Source: Phoenix dactylifera
Taxonomy: Eukaryota > Streptophyta > Magnoliopsida > Arecales > Arecaceae
DNA length: 64,000 nucleotides
Reading direction: 5' to 3'
NCBI RefSeq assembly: GCF_009389715.1
Contig: NC_052392.1
Span: 38,063,410 to 38,127,409, forward strand
Shown piece by piece: positions 48,946 through 60,689 of this stretch. A program made the translations under genes and the position numbers. The notes beneath the pieces were generated by a model that searched no databases, was not told the origin of the DNA, and saw only the letters and a list, made by a program, of their open reading frames with translations. Position 1 is the stretch's first letter. Each line of letters begins with the position of its first letter.

Positions 48946-51456
48946 TTTTTTTTTTTTTTTTTTGATAAAAACGGCATTTCATATAGCTCTAACTTGAGTA
49001 CATCCAGCCATATCGGAAGCGAAAAAAGAGTACAGAGTAGGGGGTATCCCTCCTACCGATGTCCAAAGGATCTCTCCGGAGTGTCGGGCTACATAGGAGG
49101 CCACCCAATCAGCTGCACTGTTTGCCTCCCGAAAAACGTGTAGAGCCTGAAAATCGCTCAACTCCTGAGCCAACCTACGAATATCACGGATAAGAGGATG
49201 GCCATCACCATATCTATCCAATCCTCGAGCCCAGTCAATCACCACAGAGGAGTCCCCCTCAAGGCATAGCCGATCAGCACCTAGTATCTGCCTGGCAAAG
49301 GATATCCCTTCCCAAGCTGCCCGCAACTCCGTGCCAACAGCAGTAAGTCCGGGCGTACGACGACCACCAGCTGCTATCATCCTCCCGAGATGATCCCTGA
49401 TCACAAAACCGATGCCTCCAGCCACTCCGTCCACCGACATACTACCATCGAAATTCATTTTGAGATAACCAGGGGGTGGGGGTACCCAAGAAACAAGGAC
49501 GAACCTGGGCGCTGTGACAGCGGAAGAAGTACCCCAGATGTCCACGGCCATCCCAGAAGAGAACCTCGCGGTAGCTGTGGTGATCTCCCTCGCATGACGA
49601 ATCGCTCTGTCCACCACCATCCTCGGCGGTAATCTTCTGCCTTCAAACAAGCCAGAATTCCTGTCCAACCAAATATGATAAGCCAGGTATGCCCAGCGAA
49701 TCCCCGCATCAACAGTACTAGGCCTCCGCATGGAAACCCTCAACCAATGAATCAAATCCTGTACCGACTTAACTGAGTGGGGCAATAGGTCCGGTAACCT
49801 CCTCCAAATCTCCCTGGCTCTGGGACATTGCAGTAAAACGTGATCAATAGTCTCCTCCGTATCTATGCACACCTCGCACCCCTGAGTGATCCTCATCCCA
49901 CGCCGTGCTAATAAACTCCTGGTCAGTAAGCAGCCCCATGCCACCTTCCAGATAAAAAGCGCCACCCGCGGATGAGTCCGCATCCTCCAAATCCATCCCC
50001 CCTCTATCTGCCGGCCTGGCTCACTGCACATCAGCTGATGAATATCCCTGGCACGCACCTGAGACCTCCCTGTCGGCACCCAGACTAGTCTGTCTGGCCT
50101 CTCCCTGACAGGAACTGGTAGGGCCAGGACCATCTCTGCCAGCTGCACCCCAAACACCTCCTGAATCAACTCCTCTCTCCATCGACCACCCTCCAGCTCC
50201 ATCAGGTCTCTGACCCTGAGACCAGCTATCCTCGCCGTGTCCACCATCACCGGCAACCTACTAATCGGCTGCTCTGTCACCCAGCTGTCCTCCAGCACAT
50301 CTATGGACCGCCCATCCCCAATGGCCCACCTGATCGCCGGTAGCACCATCCCTGCTCTGGCACAAATCTCCCTCCATATCGGTGAGTGGCGGCGGCCGCC
50401 ACGAATCCCAGGCGCTAGAGCACCGTACTTGGCCCTCATCAAAGCAGACCACATACCATCCGGCTCTAGCACTACTCTAGCAGCCTGTCGAGCCAACAAA
50501 ACCTTCCGTCTCATCACTAGGGACTGAACCCCTAACCCTCCACACCTGGTCGGCTGACATACAACCTCCCACGCCATCAAATGAATACCCCCTCTACCTC
50601 CATTCCTTCCCCAGATAAAATTCCTGAAGATCCGCTCAAGATTCCGCACAGTCGCTACTGGGATGAGAGAATTGGATAGTAAGTAAATAGGGATCGAAGA
50701 GAGAACTGACCGCACCAAGGTAACCCTGCCCATCATGAATAGTGAATGTATCTGCCACCCCTCCAATCTGTGCCTAATACCGAGCTCGAGAGAGGAACAA
50801 TCCCTGCTGCGTAACCGCTGACCAGAGAGCGGCACACCCAAGTACCTCAGCATGCCCTCCTGCTCCCCCACTCCCAAAATCTCCAATATAGAAGTCTTCA
50901 CCGCCACTCTGATCTTCGGGCTAAAGCATATTGCTGATTTGGATAAGTTGACCCGTTGACCAGATACAGAACAATAGTCCCGGAGAATCCTCTGAATGAC
51001 CCATGCATCCTGCCTCGTAGCCTGAGCTAGAAGTAGACAATCATCGACAAAAAGCAGATGGGAGGTCGGTGAAGCGTCCGGCACGGGCCTATAAACATCC
51101 AGCTCCTGGGTGCTCACTGCCTGCCTGAGAGCTCTAGAGAGAGCATCTGCACATATGATAAAGAGTAAAGGAGATAGAGGACAACCCTGACGTAATCCCC
51201 CGGAAGACTCGAAAAATCGGGAAGGTGTTCCATTCACCAAGATGGCAAAGGAAGGAGCTCTGACACACCCCATCACCCATCTAATCCATGTCTCATGAAA
51301 GCCAAAATCCTGCAAAGACTGCTGTACAAAGTCCCATCTCATCCTATCATAGGCCCTCTCCATATCAAGTTTGATCCCCATCAAACTCCTCCTACTCGAT
51401 GCCCTACGAAGATCAAACATAAACTCCTGAGCAATAAGCACATTATCAGACAGCAT
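48946..51456 (-). mobile_element. Young 5'-truncated LINE (L1-like, RT-RNase H)
   Basis: A minus-strand non-LTR retrotransposon ends in a poly-A tail (T-run on the plus strand, about 48946-48963). Its frame opens abruptly within the reverse transcriptase domain, near the SDNVLIAQEF motif. The endonuclease and the first part of the RT are missing, the usual result of incomplete reverse transcription. The remaining 2.5 kb has no stop or frameshift, unlike the decayed relatives at 1254 and 21960, which suggests recent insertion. I could not identify its target duplication. Confidence 0.9.
48979..51456 (-). CDS. LINE reverse transcriptase / RNase H (partial ORF2)
   Basis: The open frame has 825 codons. 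The RT core is first: GIKLDMERAYDRM, then GLRQGCPLSPLLFI, then the catalytic HLLFVDDCLLL, and the thumb region with LRYLGVPLSG. A middle zf-RVT-type region follows (about residues 480-570, including RMRTHPRVALFIWKVAW and HVLLQCPRAREIW). The C-terminal 130 residues form an RNase H-like domain with all four expected acidic positions: NFDGS, ELRAAWEG, LEGDSS and NSAADWVA. Full plant LINE ORF2 proteins are about 1200-1400 aa with an N-terminal endonuclease; that part is absent, and the ATG at 51456 is only the first one after the truncation. It is probably not active alone. Confidence 0.9.
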   Translation of the reverse strand: MLSDNVLIAQEFMFDLRRASSRRSLMGIKLDMERAYDRMRWDFVQQSLQDFGFHETWIRWVMGCVRAPSFAILVNGTPSRFFESSGGLRQGCPLSPLLFIICADALSRALRQAVSTQELDVYRPVPDASPTSHLLFVDDCLLLAQATRQDAWVIQRILRDYCSVSGQRVNLSKSAICFSPKIRVAVKTSILEILGVGEQEGMLRYLGVPLSGQRLRSRDCSSLELGIRHRLEGWQIHSLFMMGRVTLVRSVLSSIPIYLLSNSLIPVATVRNLERIFRNFIWGRNGGRGGIHLMAWEVVCQPTRCGGLGVQSLVMRRKVLLARQAARVVLEPDGMWSALMRAKYGALAPGIRGGRRHSPIWREICARAGMVLPAIRWAIGDGRSIDVLEDSWVTEQPISRLPVMVDTARIAGLRVRDLMELEGGRWREELIQEVFGVQLAEMVLALPVPVRERPDRLVWVPTGRSQVRARDIHQLMCSEPGRQIEGGWIWRMRTHPRVALFIWKVAWGCLLTRSLLARRGMRITQGCEVCIDTEETIDHVLLQCPRAREIWRRLPDLLPHSVKSVQDLIHWLRVSMRRPSTVDAGIRWAYLAYHIWLDRNSGLFEGRRLPPRMVVDRAIRHAREITTATARFSSGMAVDIWGTSSAVTAPRFVLVSWVPPPPGYLKMNFDGSMSVDGVAGGIGFVIRDHLGRMIAAGGRRTPGLTAVGTELRAAWEGISFARQILGADRLCLEGDSSVVIDWARGLDRYGDGHPLIRDIRRLAQELSDFQALHVFREANSAADWVASYVARHSGEILWTSVGGIPPTLYSFFASDMAGCTQVRAI

Positions 51457-52044
51457 TTTTTAAGACGAGGTCGGAGATGAAACGTGCGCGGGTAATCTAG
51501 CGGATTTTGTACATCATCGGGGTGGGTCATTCTCTTGTCTCTGATCACCATAATATGATTGCGGTTTCCCAGCGTAGCTTTAAAACATCATAAGAACAGT
51601 AATCCAAGCAATAGTTCCCCGTGAAATGCCCTCCCTCCCCATAAGTTTCACAAGCGCGAAATTGACAAGAATGTCCACAGATAGCACCCATCTAATCTTG
51701 CACTAATATCAGTAGCAGCAACTATATCTTAAACACCAAGTATACATAATTTCTTGAAACAAGGTTTTTAGCCCCACATCACAAATGAGCACCATGAAGC
51801 TAAATGAAATGAACTGGGATAATTCAGTAGCAGTCTGCTCTCCCTAAGCCTCATTTCCAAATTCAGTACTTCAGTCATGGAGCAAAAAGTGCACCTTTAC
51901 ATGTTGAGAGGGCTGACAGCAGCAGTAAATAAAGCTTTACAGAAAAGAATTTAGAAGGAAACTGTGCAGTAAAGTCATCAGAAGAACAGCCTGAAGGCAG
52001 TCAGGATTGAACTGGTTGCAGAGAAATTTCAAAATTGTATACAC
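51457..52044. other. Intergenic DNA and 3' region of the RanBPM-like gene
   Basis: No exon recognised. The part adjacent to 52044 is probably 3' UTR of the minus-strand gene. Confidence 0.5.
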
Positions 52045-55000
52045 TTAGCTACCTCCATGACTGATTTCTAGTTCCACTGGGAGTCTAAATTCCTGCCCTT
52101 GGTTGTTATTCAATGCCCTTCTTTCTGAGCAGCAAGCAATCAGCTGCCTTAGTAACTTCTCAAGGCAAGAGTACATATGGTTCCTGGGATCTGACATCTT
52201 TGGGTTTGTTGATAGAACAACTGCATTTACAGCATCTGCAACAAATTCCCGATGGGAATCCTCAAGAAGATATCCAACACATGATTTCTGAGGATCATCA
52301 TACGCCAGCAATGACATGGTCTCCTGCAAAAAGGTTAAAAGAACTATAAAAAGAAGATCCATCTCAAATTACAACAATAAGAGGGCCTAGAGACATTATT
52401 TCACATTCATGGAAATACTTCCATATAATTTCAAAAGCAAAGCTATGCCGCCAGAAACAACCTCCAATATATTGTTTTTAAATCATCATCATAAATCGCA
52501 TTCCTAGAGACATTTAAAATGGATATATGCCCCAGATTATAATAAGAATGTCAAATTATAGCATCTATCAGCAGTATGAAAGGGGTAATCTTGCTGAATT
52601 CCTTACGGATAATATCCAATTTGTTGTGTATAAATGCATGCACATAAAAGCAAAGCAAGTCCAAATGCATAAAATCCGATCAGTGGGCTAAAATAAAGAA
52701 TGCTGAAATTCCCTGCTTTGGACAGCTAGGAAACCAATGCCATGAAACTTTCTGGCCGAATTTTAAAGATTCAGTTTATATGGAACTTCATGTTATGGAC
52801 CTCCAAGATTATTGAAATTTTGACTATCACACTATGAGCTTTAACTGCTAAATTTATAAAGCCTTCTATGCTTGGTCTGTCGTACCAGTCCGCACCGGCC
52901 GGTACGTACCTGGGATCGGTACCGGATCAACGTGGAATCCGGTACCGGTAGTTTATCATTAGAGAACCGGTATGAAACCGGTACGGACCGGTACAGAACC
53001 AGTATGAAATCGGTATGTACCGATCCGGACCGCCACCGGTACGCCGACCGGTACCGGTACGGCGGACCTTGCTTCTATGACTATCTTATGTGCTTTAAAG
53101 TTTAAATATCAGCAAAATAGTTAAAAAAAAGTGTTGCCACCAAAACTTAATAAGATTTAAATAATAATAGCAATCCAAAAGAGCATATGAGAGGATAAAA
53201 TGTTCAGCTCTAGAACAGAACAGAAACCAACTGCTAAACAGTACCTCAAGAAGATCTACATAAGACTTAATTGGGAAGAATCTGTTCAGTTCAGCACGAG
53301 CATAATCCACAGCTTCCACCAGCTCCTGATTCTGTGCATCAGAAATATCAGAAATTAAAAATTAAATCTGAAGCAGACTATTCGTCCTAGATCCTGAACA
53401 AGAAAATTCCACTCTAGTTCTGTTTTTCTTTGTGATGCAGCATTTCTCCAATAAGTTCATTTTAAGTAGGTAGTTAATAGGTGTACCCAAGATTTAAATT
53501 TCCTGTTATGGTTTGATAAGTTCTTTGTTATGCACATGACAATACGAAGACTAGGCCAGTAAATAATGGCTGAAATAAAGGATTCTATCACTCCAGGCAA
53601 GGGTTTTCTGTTTTTTTTTTAACATAAACCTCCTGAGGTTAGTATGCCACAACCAAAGCACAAATATACAATTTCCTTAGTCAAGGAGGAGATAAAGCAC
53701 AAAAGTACACCCAGCTAAGCCCAATAAATTAATTCTTCAAAGACCCTCAACCACAACTTGCTAAATTATATTATTTACCATAACTGGGTAAAAGAAGAAA
53801 AGGTGATTTAAGATTTCATCTTTACCCTCAAAGTTGATAGATTTCATAAAATGTCTACTCCACCCTCATTATTTCCCTCTGTTTTATTTGCTCCCATTTG
53901 GGTAATGGTAATGTAGCACTTTTTCACCCTACCCTTCTCTATTTCCAAATTAGTTAACGCTATAGCATTCAAAATACTGTAAGATACACATTTCCTTGAA
54001 TGGCAATGTGATATTACTTCATAAACTCAACCTCTATATTCCTAGATAAACACAAAAAGTAAAAGATCTCACTGGCATGCTACTGCACTTACTCGAAATA
54101 GTGTTCCTTCAGCTAATCAGAGCAAGATTGTAAAGTTTCACATATTATTATGCTCAATTTATCAGTCGTTGGGATTGTACATATACTGTCATACTGTATT
54201 GAGACAAGTTGCATCCTCACAGAAAATTTGACGGTAGATCCATCAGTATTTAAAGATACATATACACATTTTTCTAGCATAAACTATTTTTAGTAACACT
54301 GCAATGATGAACAGACATGATCTGAACCTTTACGATACATGTTTCATTCTTAATCATTTTAGACACATGATTATTCTTCTCATATATGTGTTGTTTCTTT
54401 GAGCATTTTAAAAACACTTGTAAAATGATATTTACACTCTTAAAGTAGAGAATATCATAAAAAGCAAGAAAATTGTAAATCTTACAACAAACATATAACT
54501 CAACTCAACTAAGCCTTTATCCCAAACTAGCTGGGTCAGCAACATTTACATTTACATGAAAATGTAAATCCTACAACAAACATACAATGCTCAAAGCTTG
54601 CAGCCAATAACTATTAGCAAAGTTCGCAGTACCAGTTTTGGTACCCATACCTGTACCATTCCGGCACATTGTTGATACTGGTCAGTTTGTGGTACTGATA
54701 CTCTGTATGCCTCCCGTGCCAAGTATCAGTCCACCACTGGTATGATAATGTATATGCCAGATAGAAGCCTGTACAGGCTGGTAAACTGAACCATGACTAT
54801 TAACTTTACATTAGCATGTCACTTTTTATCTTAGTGTACCTATTGATAGACTACAAACTACCGTACTTTGAATATTAAATAAGAGTGGCGCAGAAATTAG
54901 ATAAATAATCTAATTAACCCAACTGACTTCAGCACTCAATTGACTAGTTCTAGGATATTCCTTATTCTAATAAACAATTAACCCAACTAACATCCACAAA

Positions 55001-58000
55001 AATTACCCCAGAACCCAGATTATAATGGACAATCTACATATTTTGGAAGGGGATGCCTCCCCACAAACCTACGAAAGTGACATTCAGCTTATTGAAAAAC
55101 TAAGAGCCTTTCTCTCCATCTTCTACCTTCATCATCAATCAAATCTTCCAACCCTAAAATTCCTCACTTGAACAAGAAGCAGAAATCAGCACTGGGAGAA
55201 AGGCAAACGGGCATGGGGTTAAATAGGTCCAACAGAAGCATCCTCACAAGCAGCCAGAGATAGGCGAGGAAAATTTTTTCTTCATTTTCTAATTAAAATG
55301 CAAAGTATATATTCTCCATATCAACGAACGCCACAACTGATGCAATCCTTTTTACCAGTCTACAGGTTTTAACATGTTAGAAAATGGATAACATCCAATC
55401 TTTCAATTAGTTAATGATTTTCATACATAATGATAGCAAATGAGACAGCTAACATCCAGGTTGAGCACACATAACTTGAAGAAGCAACTACTGCTTTGAT
55501 CAAGTAACAAGTGATCCATCTAGCAAATGTTTGTAGAAGCTCATTCCCCCAATCTTGTTTCATATCCAAAAACAAATCCTCCATTCTAAGAATCAGGCTT
55601 CTTATTTCCCCATCTTATTGCACATAAATGAATCAAGAAATGCAAGTGTTATGGGCTTGTATTGCATATTCAATATGGCACTAAATACTCAGTGAATGAC
55701 AGATGCAACAAAATTATATTGCAGGCACCTTGTGAAAATACATAGCACAACAAGTATAGGTAAGAACAGTGTTGACAAGCTAATAGAGTAACTTATCCAT
55801 TTATAAACTTTAAAGCTAGAAAATGAGAAGAGCTAATGATACACCAGCACAGCAAAACATTATCTCACATTAAATAATTATTGCATAAGTAGAAAATTAC
55901 CCGAAGATATTCAATAAACCTTTGGACATGAAGTAAGAAAGAAATGGCTGATATGTCTTTCTGCAGATAGCAAGAGAATTGATGAGTTCTTGACCAAGAA
56001 ACTAAATACAGCCATATATGCATAATATGCAATTTGTAAAAAAATTAATAACAATCCTAGGAAAAAAACAGCAGGTGATACAACTGAAAATTATTAGCCC
56101 ACAATTACATCTAATAACAATTTTTCAAAAGCACGCAAAGTCGCAAACTATTAAAGCCTTGCAATAAGATAATTGAAAGAGCAATAAACAACATGACAGA
56201 ATTCTAGGACTGCAGTAAATAGCACTTATTAAATCTAGATGCAGGAAACAGAATGAAATCCTTAAAGCAAGCACTTAAAGAGAGACTTCTCTTCACCGAA
56301 TAATAGATAATAGCATACAGCAGGGTAGGAATTATATGTTAATGTCAAAAACATGTGTAATTTGAGATTGTGTGTATGCATGCATGTACACATTTAGCTT
56401 ACTAAGCAAACTTCTTTGTGGTGGAAATGCTATTTCCGCTGGATCTTTACTTTTACTATTATTAGTTTCTTTTTATGTGTGTAGCTGAAGGGAAGAGAGG
56501 TTGTAAAGATACCTAACTATGCTACAAGACCAAAATTGATCGATTCTAAATCTCAATGGCAGCTGCTTCCTGTAATTATTTCTGTTCTGCCAACCAGTCG
56601 ACTGGTGCAATTCCTTCGAAATACAGGCATAACCAACTTATCTATATCTTCCTCCAGTATCCTTCCTAAAATAGCATAGATTTTTTTTCTTTTGTTTCCA
56701 CTGTTTGGTACTATAATTCTGACATCTATTAGAAACCCAAGCATCTAAAAGACTGAATATTTTGCAGACTCTAGGACACAATGTTTTTAAGATTGGGATC
56801 GACTCATAAATTGTAAAGAGGTTAGATTGGATAGAATCATGGATTGGATGGTGAATCATAAGATTTTTTTTTCAAAATTTTTTAAAATATAAAAATGCTA
56901 AAATTAAAAAATGAGTCAGTCTAAGTAGATTAGTGAAGAAGAAAAGGCTACACATATAAGAGTCTACATTCGATCTAAATGTCATTACAATTAATCAGTC
57001 AGTACAGAACTCTCAAGCTAAGCACGATCTAGGGTGTGACAAAAAAGTTCAACTCAGGGCAAAGATGTAATATGTAGATAACATGATCGAGTTCATAATT
57101 GTGATTCAAGGGATTGTTTGATGCTTAATATAGACCTAACTCACAATACTAACTGATCCTGACCAAGGATAAGATCTGGATTGTTTACAGCGATTTTGAT
57201 TACGATCACGGATCATAAGGTTTTAACAACAATGATAGGATTTACTCATATGGTCTTAGATGTTGTATCATTAAATTTCTTTACAAATTCCATTAATCAT
57301 CCAGGCATTTCACACAAGATAATTGTTCACTGCATATTAGGGGGCTCTTTTATGTATATTAAGTGGATGGTGCATTATTGATTTCTTGATCACAGCTAAA
57401 TTACACTTTGCAGACTAGGATTCTCAGAACTTCACTTAGTCATTCCTAGTTTAAAATTTTAACTGCATAATAATTGATGATATATAATCACTAATTCCTT
57501 CAATTTTATGCATATATCTTTTACAATGCATTCTCCTTTATATGAATCCATACACACGCAGACAACTGCTAGAAGAAGAAAGTATATAGTGAATAAGACA
57601 ATACACTGATCATAATAGTTCCTTTCTGTACATGGGATATGCCATTAAGTCTACCTGCAGAATTTGAGGATACCATTCTTTAATTTTCTGAAATACAGAA
57701 TCAATATCTCCATTCTGGACAAGCTGCATTGATAAAAAAAATTGATCAGGATACATGACACGGCATTTCAAAGAGACAAAAATAGTTTATTAATGGTACT
57801 GTTTGACTAGCTTTTGCTATAGCAAGTTACACAAGTGAAAACTAGAACTTTAGGATCGCAGTTTAACTCAAACATATTTCTGATAAACATAAAAGCCTGA
57901 ACATATTATATAAAAAATAGCAATGAAAAAAAAATCTTTTTTTCTCCTTTTTCACACTATACTTGTATATCAGTGGATTTAAAATCAGAATTCACACTTA

Positions 58001-60689
58001 AGCCCCAATACAGAATCATCTGTTCTTTACAAGGCCAACTGAAGGCTTGCACTGCCTCACTCAGAGAGGCTGGATCCTTAAAATGAGCAGTATAACCCAA
58101 GCAAATGCAAAAAGACATGATCATCCCTTGCCCGCTAGGCAACACAGAGGCGCTTTCATTAATCTCCATGAAAAACCTCTCATAATCCCATCCTTAAAAA
58201 ATAATGTAACACTTTCTGGAACTCACATGGTGACATGACAAGTTGAAATTCACAGAAATAACACAGAGTTCAACAAATGTTTTCAGATAGAACAAGCATA
58301 CAATGACAAAGCAGAAGAAAAGAATGCCTACTTTTTTATTAAATGCAAGAAATACATATATGGTATTGGCCTGGAGAAGATATCCAGACCAGAAGAAATC
58401 AAACATGCTTCTGAACAAATCCTTACCAAAGTCCCAAAAAAACCAAGTAGATCTCTCACAGAGAATCATTTGGCCTCGTGGATGCTGTACCTCCTAAGCT
58501 AGTTGCTGTCCTCTCTATATAGTCTTCAAGAGGGATAGCACAGTTAGATAGGCCAGGTCTGACACCTTATTGATAAGTATCCAAAGAGCGAAGAGCTAAA
58601 AACACTGCAGAAAAATTATCCAAACCAAGCACCCACATTCCAAATGAAAGTCCTAAATACCAAGAACATATCACATTAAACTTCAGACTAGTGTGCAATT
58701 TATATGAGATTTCTTCCAACAATGGGTCCTGCCCTTGCATAATATTGCTTATAAATTACTATAGGATCCTTCTGAAACACCTCATCCAAGTCAAATAGGC
58801 CATTTGGTACCTCGTAACTCCAATAACACTTCAATTTGTTCGTTGTTGGCCTCCAACTTGTTTATGCAGTTGCCAGCCTATGGAATCACCTTTTGATAAT
58901 AGAAACCATATAGTATATACTATCTCAATCACCTTGATATGTTACGGTCATACACAAGATTGTCTTAAACATGGTTGCCCTCAGCAGGAGCGGGTGGGAG
59001 AGTGGATTCAAGAGTAGGTACAGGAAAGCAGGTCTCTCAAAACAAAAAAATAAAGGGATAAGGAGGAGAAAATGCTTAATAAGTGGGTGGCAGCGAATAG
59101 GGAAATAGGGATAGATACCTAAATATTTTACCCGTCCCCAAGCTAAATAGAGCAGTTTTAACCAAAATTAAATGGGAATGGTTTTGGTGATGGGTTTTAA
59201 AATTAAAAACCATCCGATTTCGACTTCAGCTACAGTTTTGATGATTCCCTAACCCGAAACCGAAACCAAAACCAAACATGCCCGATATTTGATACCCTTA
59301 ATACCCTGTCTGTTTTATGTAAATCCAAAATATTATATTATGAAATCAAATAGATTATGGATTATATTATAAAAGTTATGGATGATATCCTTAATTTGGT
59401 TATTTATATGTGAAAATTTAGAAATGAATAAAAAAGTTAAACAATTTTCACTTTTCAGCTTCGATTTCAAATTTGCAGTTTTTTCAGCGGCAGTTATAGC
59501 TTTTATTTCTAAAACCAATTGTTTCGGTTTCAGTTTCAGGGGCAATAGTGGAGTTCGGTTCCGGTTTTTCCACTAACCGCACCGAATCTGCCCAGTTAAC
59601 ATCCCTAGCAACAAGTTCCTAATGCAGGTAGATCACACTAAGTAACAGTTTCTGGCTACTGAAGTCCAACAGCTGAAAGAGAAACTATTATTATTTTTAA
59701 TATTCTAGTGTAAATATTTCATTTTCTTTTATTTTCTCCATTTGACTTTTTCTTATGGAAAGAATATACTTTTCTTTGAACGTCAAACACTATATAACAA
59801 CGTAAGTCAGACTTGATACATATTTTAGGGTTTTTTGTTCATGTGTGTGTCTGCCCGCACATTCGGCTTTTGCAGATTTACCCTTCAAAAAGTGATGTCT
59901 GCATACATAGCCTTAATACCAATGTTTCTTGAAGAGCTATCCCTGAAGATAAATTTAGGACCAATGACATCAAAAACTTACCATGTTCTTACAAACCATC
60001 CTAAATAACCACATGTATTTATTTTATTTATAATACATTTTTTTAGTTCTAGATTTTATAAAAGCATTTTTTCTATTCTATTATATCATGACATGTTATA
60101 TTACACAACATTACATAATATTAAACTACCTACCATATGCCATAGATATTATTAATAAAAGTATTTAAAATATAATATATTAATAATATATAACTCTAAT
60201 ATTTTATAGAATATTATATAACATAGTATTATTTATGTTTATTATATTATGTAATATGAATATGAGAAATAACATTGTGGTTCATTTATGTAGTTTTTTC
60301 ATTTATACCACTCCAATATCTTTCCTGATGGCCATATGGTCGATTTGAACTTTAGCGGGCAATCTCGTCACCTAATTCTTCCTATTACTGTTTAACCCAC
60401 CTGTAGGACGGTGCAACAAGGCGAAACGAACTGTGACAAGCCCTAGTATATATGCAAACAAGGAGAGCGAAAGGAGATAAAAGTTTCGTATAAGTAATGA
60501 TGAAATGCATCAAATATTCAGCACCCTCTGACCTGACGCAATATCTTTCTATGCTTAAGTGCATAAGCACGTTCCTGTTCTTCAATGCCATTTTCTTGAG
60601 TTACTCCTGGATATATACTTTCACTTTCAGCGTCAAACGACTCCAGAGTATCCTGATACCCATAATGAAGCAAATAGGAACGAATAATC
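52045..60689 (-). CDS. RanBPM-like LisH/CTLH/CRA protein, partial (3' part)
   Basis: Such proteins are subunits of the CTLH/GID ubiquitin-ligase complex. Minus-strand exons in transcript order are 60689-60533, 57723-57655, 55960-55901, 53331-53245 and 52323-52045 (stop TAA). They join in frame and read 52, 23, 20, 29 and 92 residues. The first holds the LisH motif (IIRSYLLHYGYQDTLESFD) and the start of CTLH (EQERAYALKHRKILRQ). Next come NGDIDSVFQKIKEWYPQILQ, then ISAISFLLHVQRFIEYLR, then the CRA region ending in ETMSLLAYDDPQKSCVGYLL, EFVADAVNAVVLSTNP and YSCLEKLLRQLIACCSERRA. The first exon begins with one base completing a codon from an earlier exon. The family's SPRY domain and start codon are not seen and probably lie beyond position 64000. 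Confidence 0.93.
52871..53071. mobile_element. hAT-type MITE, copy 4 (GTACCGG-rich)
   Basis: This 201-bp element in a RanBPM-like intron has perfect 8-bp duplications cttctatg (52863-52870 and 53072-53079). Its ends are CTTGGTCTGTCGTACC and, reverse-complemented, CAAGGTCCGCCGTACC. Its right 40 bp are nearly identical to the right end of copy 3 at 37182. Confidence 0.88.
54496..54557 (-). mobile_element. Very short RTE LINE 3' end insertion
   Basis: About 62 bp with the RTE 3'-terminal wording (ctaagcctttatcccaaact, then agctgggtc). It is flanked by direct repeats of 27-28 bp (54468-54495 and 54558-54584; core tacaacaaacata), which fit a long target-site duplication. It is the tail of an almost completely 5'-truncated insertion in a RanBPM-like intron. 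Confidence 0.6.
54618..54795. mobile_element. hAT-type MITE, copy 5 (GTACC family)
   Basis: This 178-bp element starts CAAAGTTCGCAGTACC and, reverse-complemented, CATGGTTCAGTTTACC. It has 8-bp flanks actattag (54610-54617) and actattaa (54796-54803). The interior has several diverged GGTACC, GGTACTGA and CCAGTACC-like motifs. It is an older copy, close in size to copy 1. Confidence 0.72.
59100..59610. mobile_element. Possible degenerate MITE (GGTTTCGGTT-rich)
   Basis: The interior has GGTTTCGGTTT-type motifs (cccgaaaccgaaaccaaaac on the left, gttcggttccggttttt on the right). The right end, reverse-complemented, begins TAGGGATGTTAACTGGG, like the ends of common plant MITEs. I could not match a left end or a target duplication, so the limits are guesses. 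It lies in the intron upstream of the second recognised RanBPM-like exon. Confidence 0.35.
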
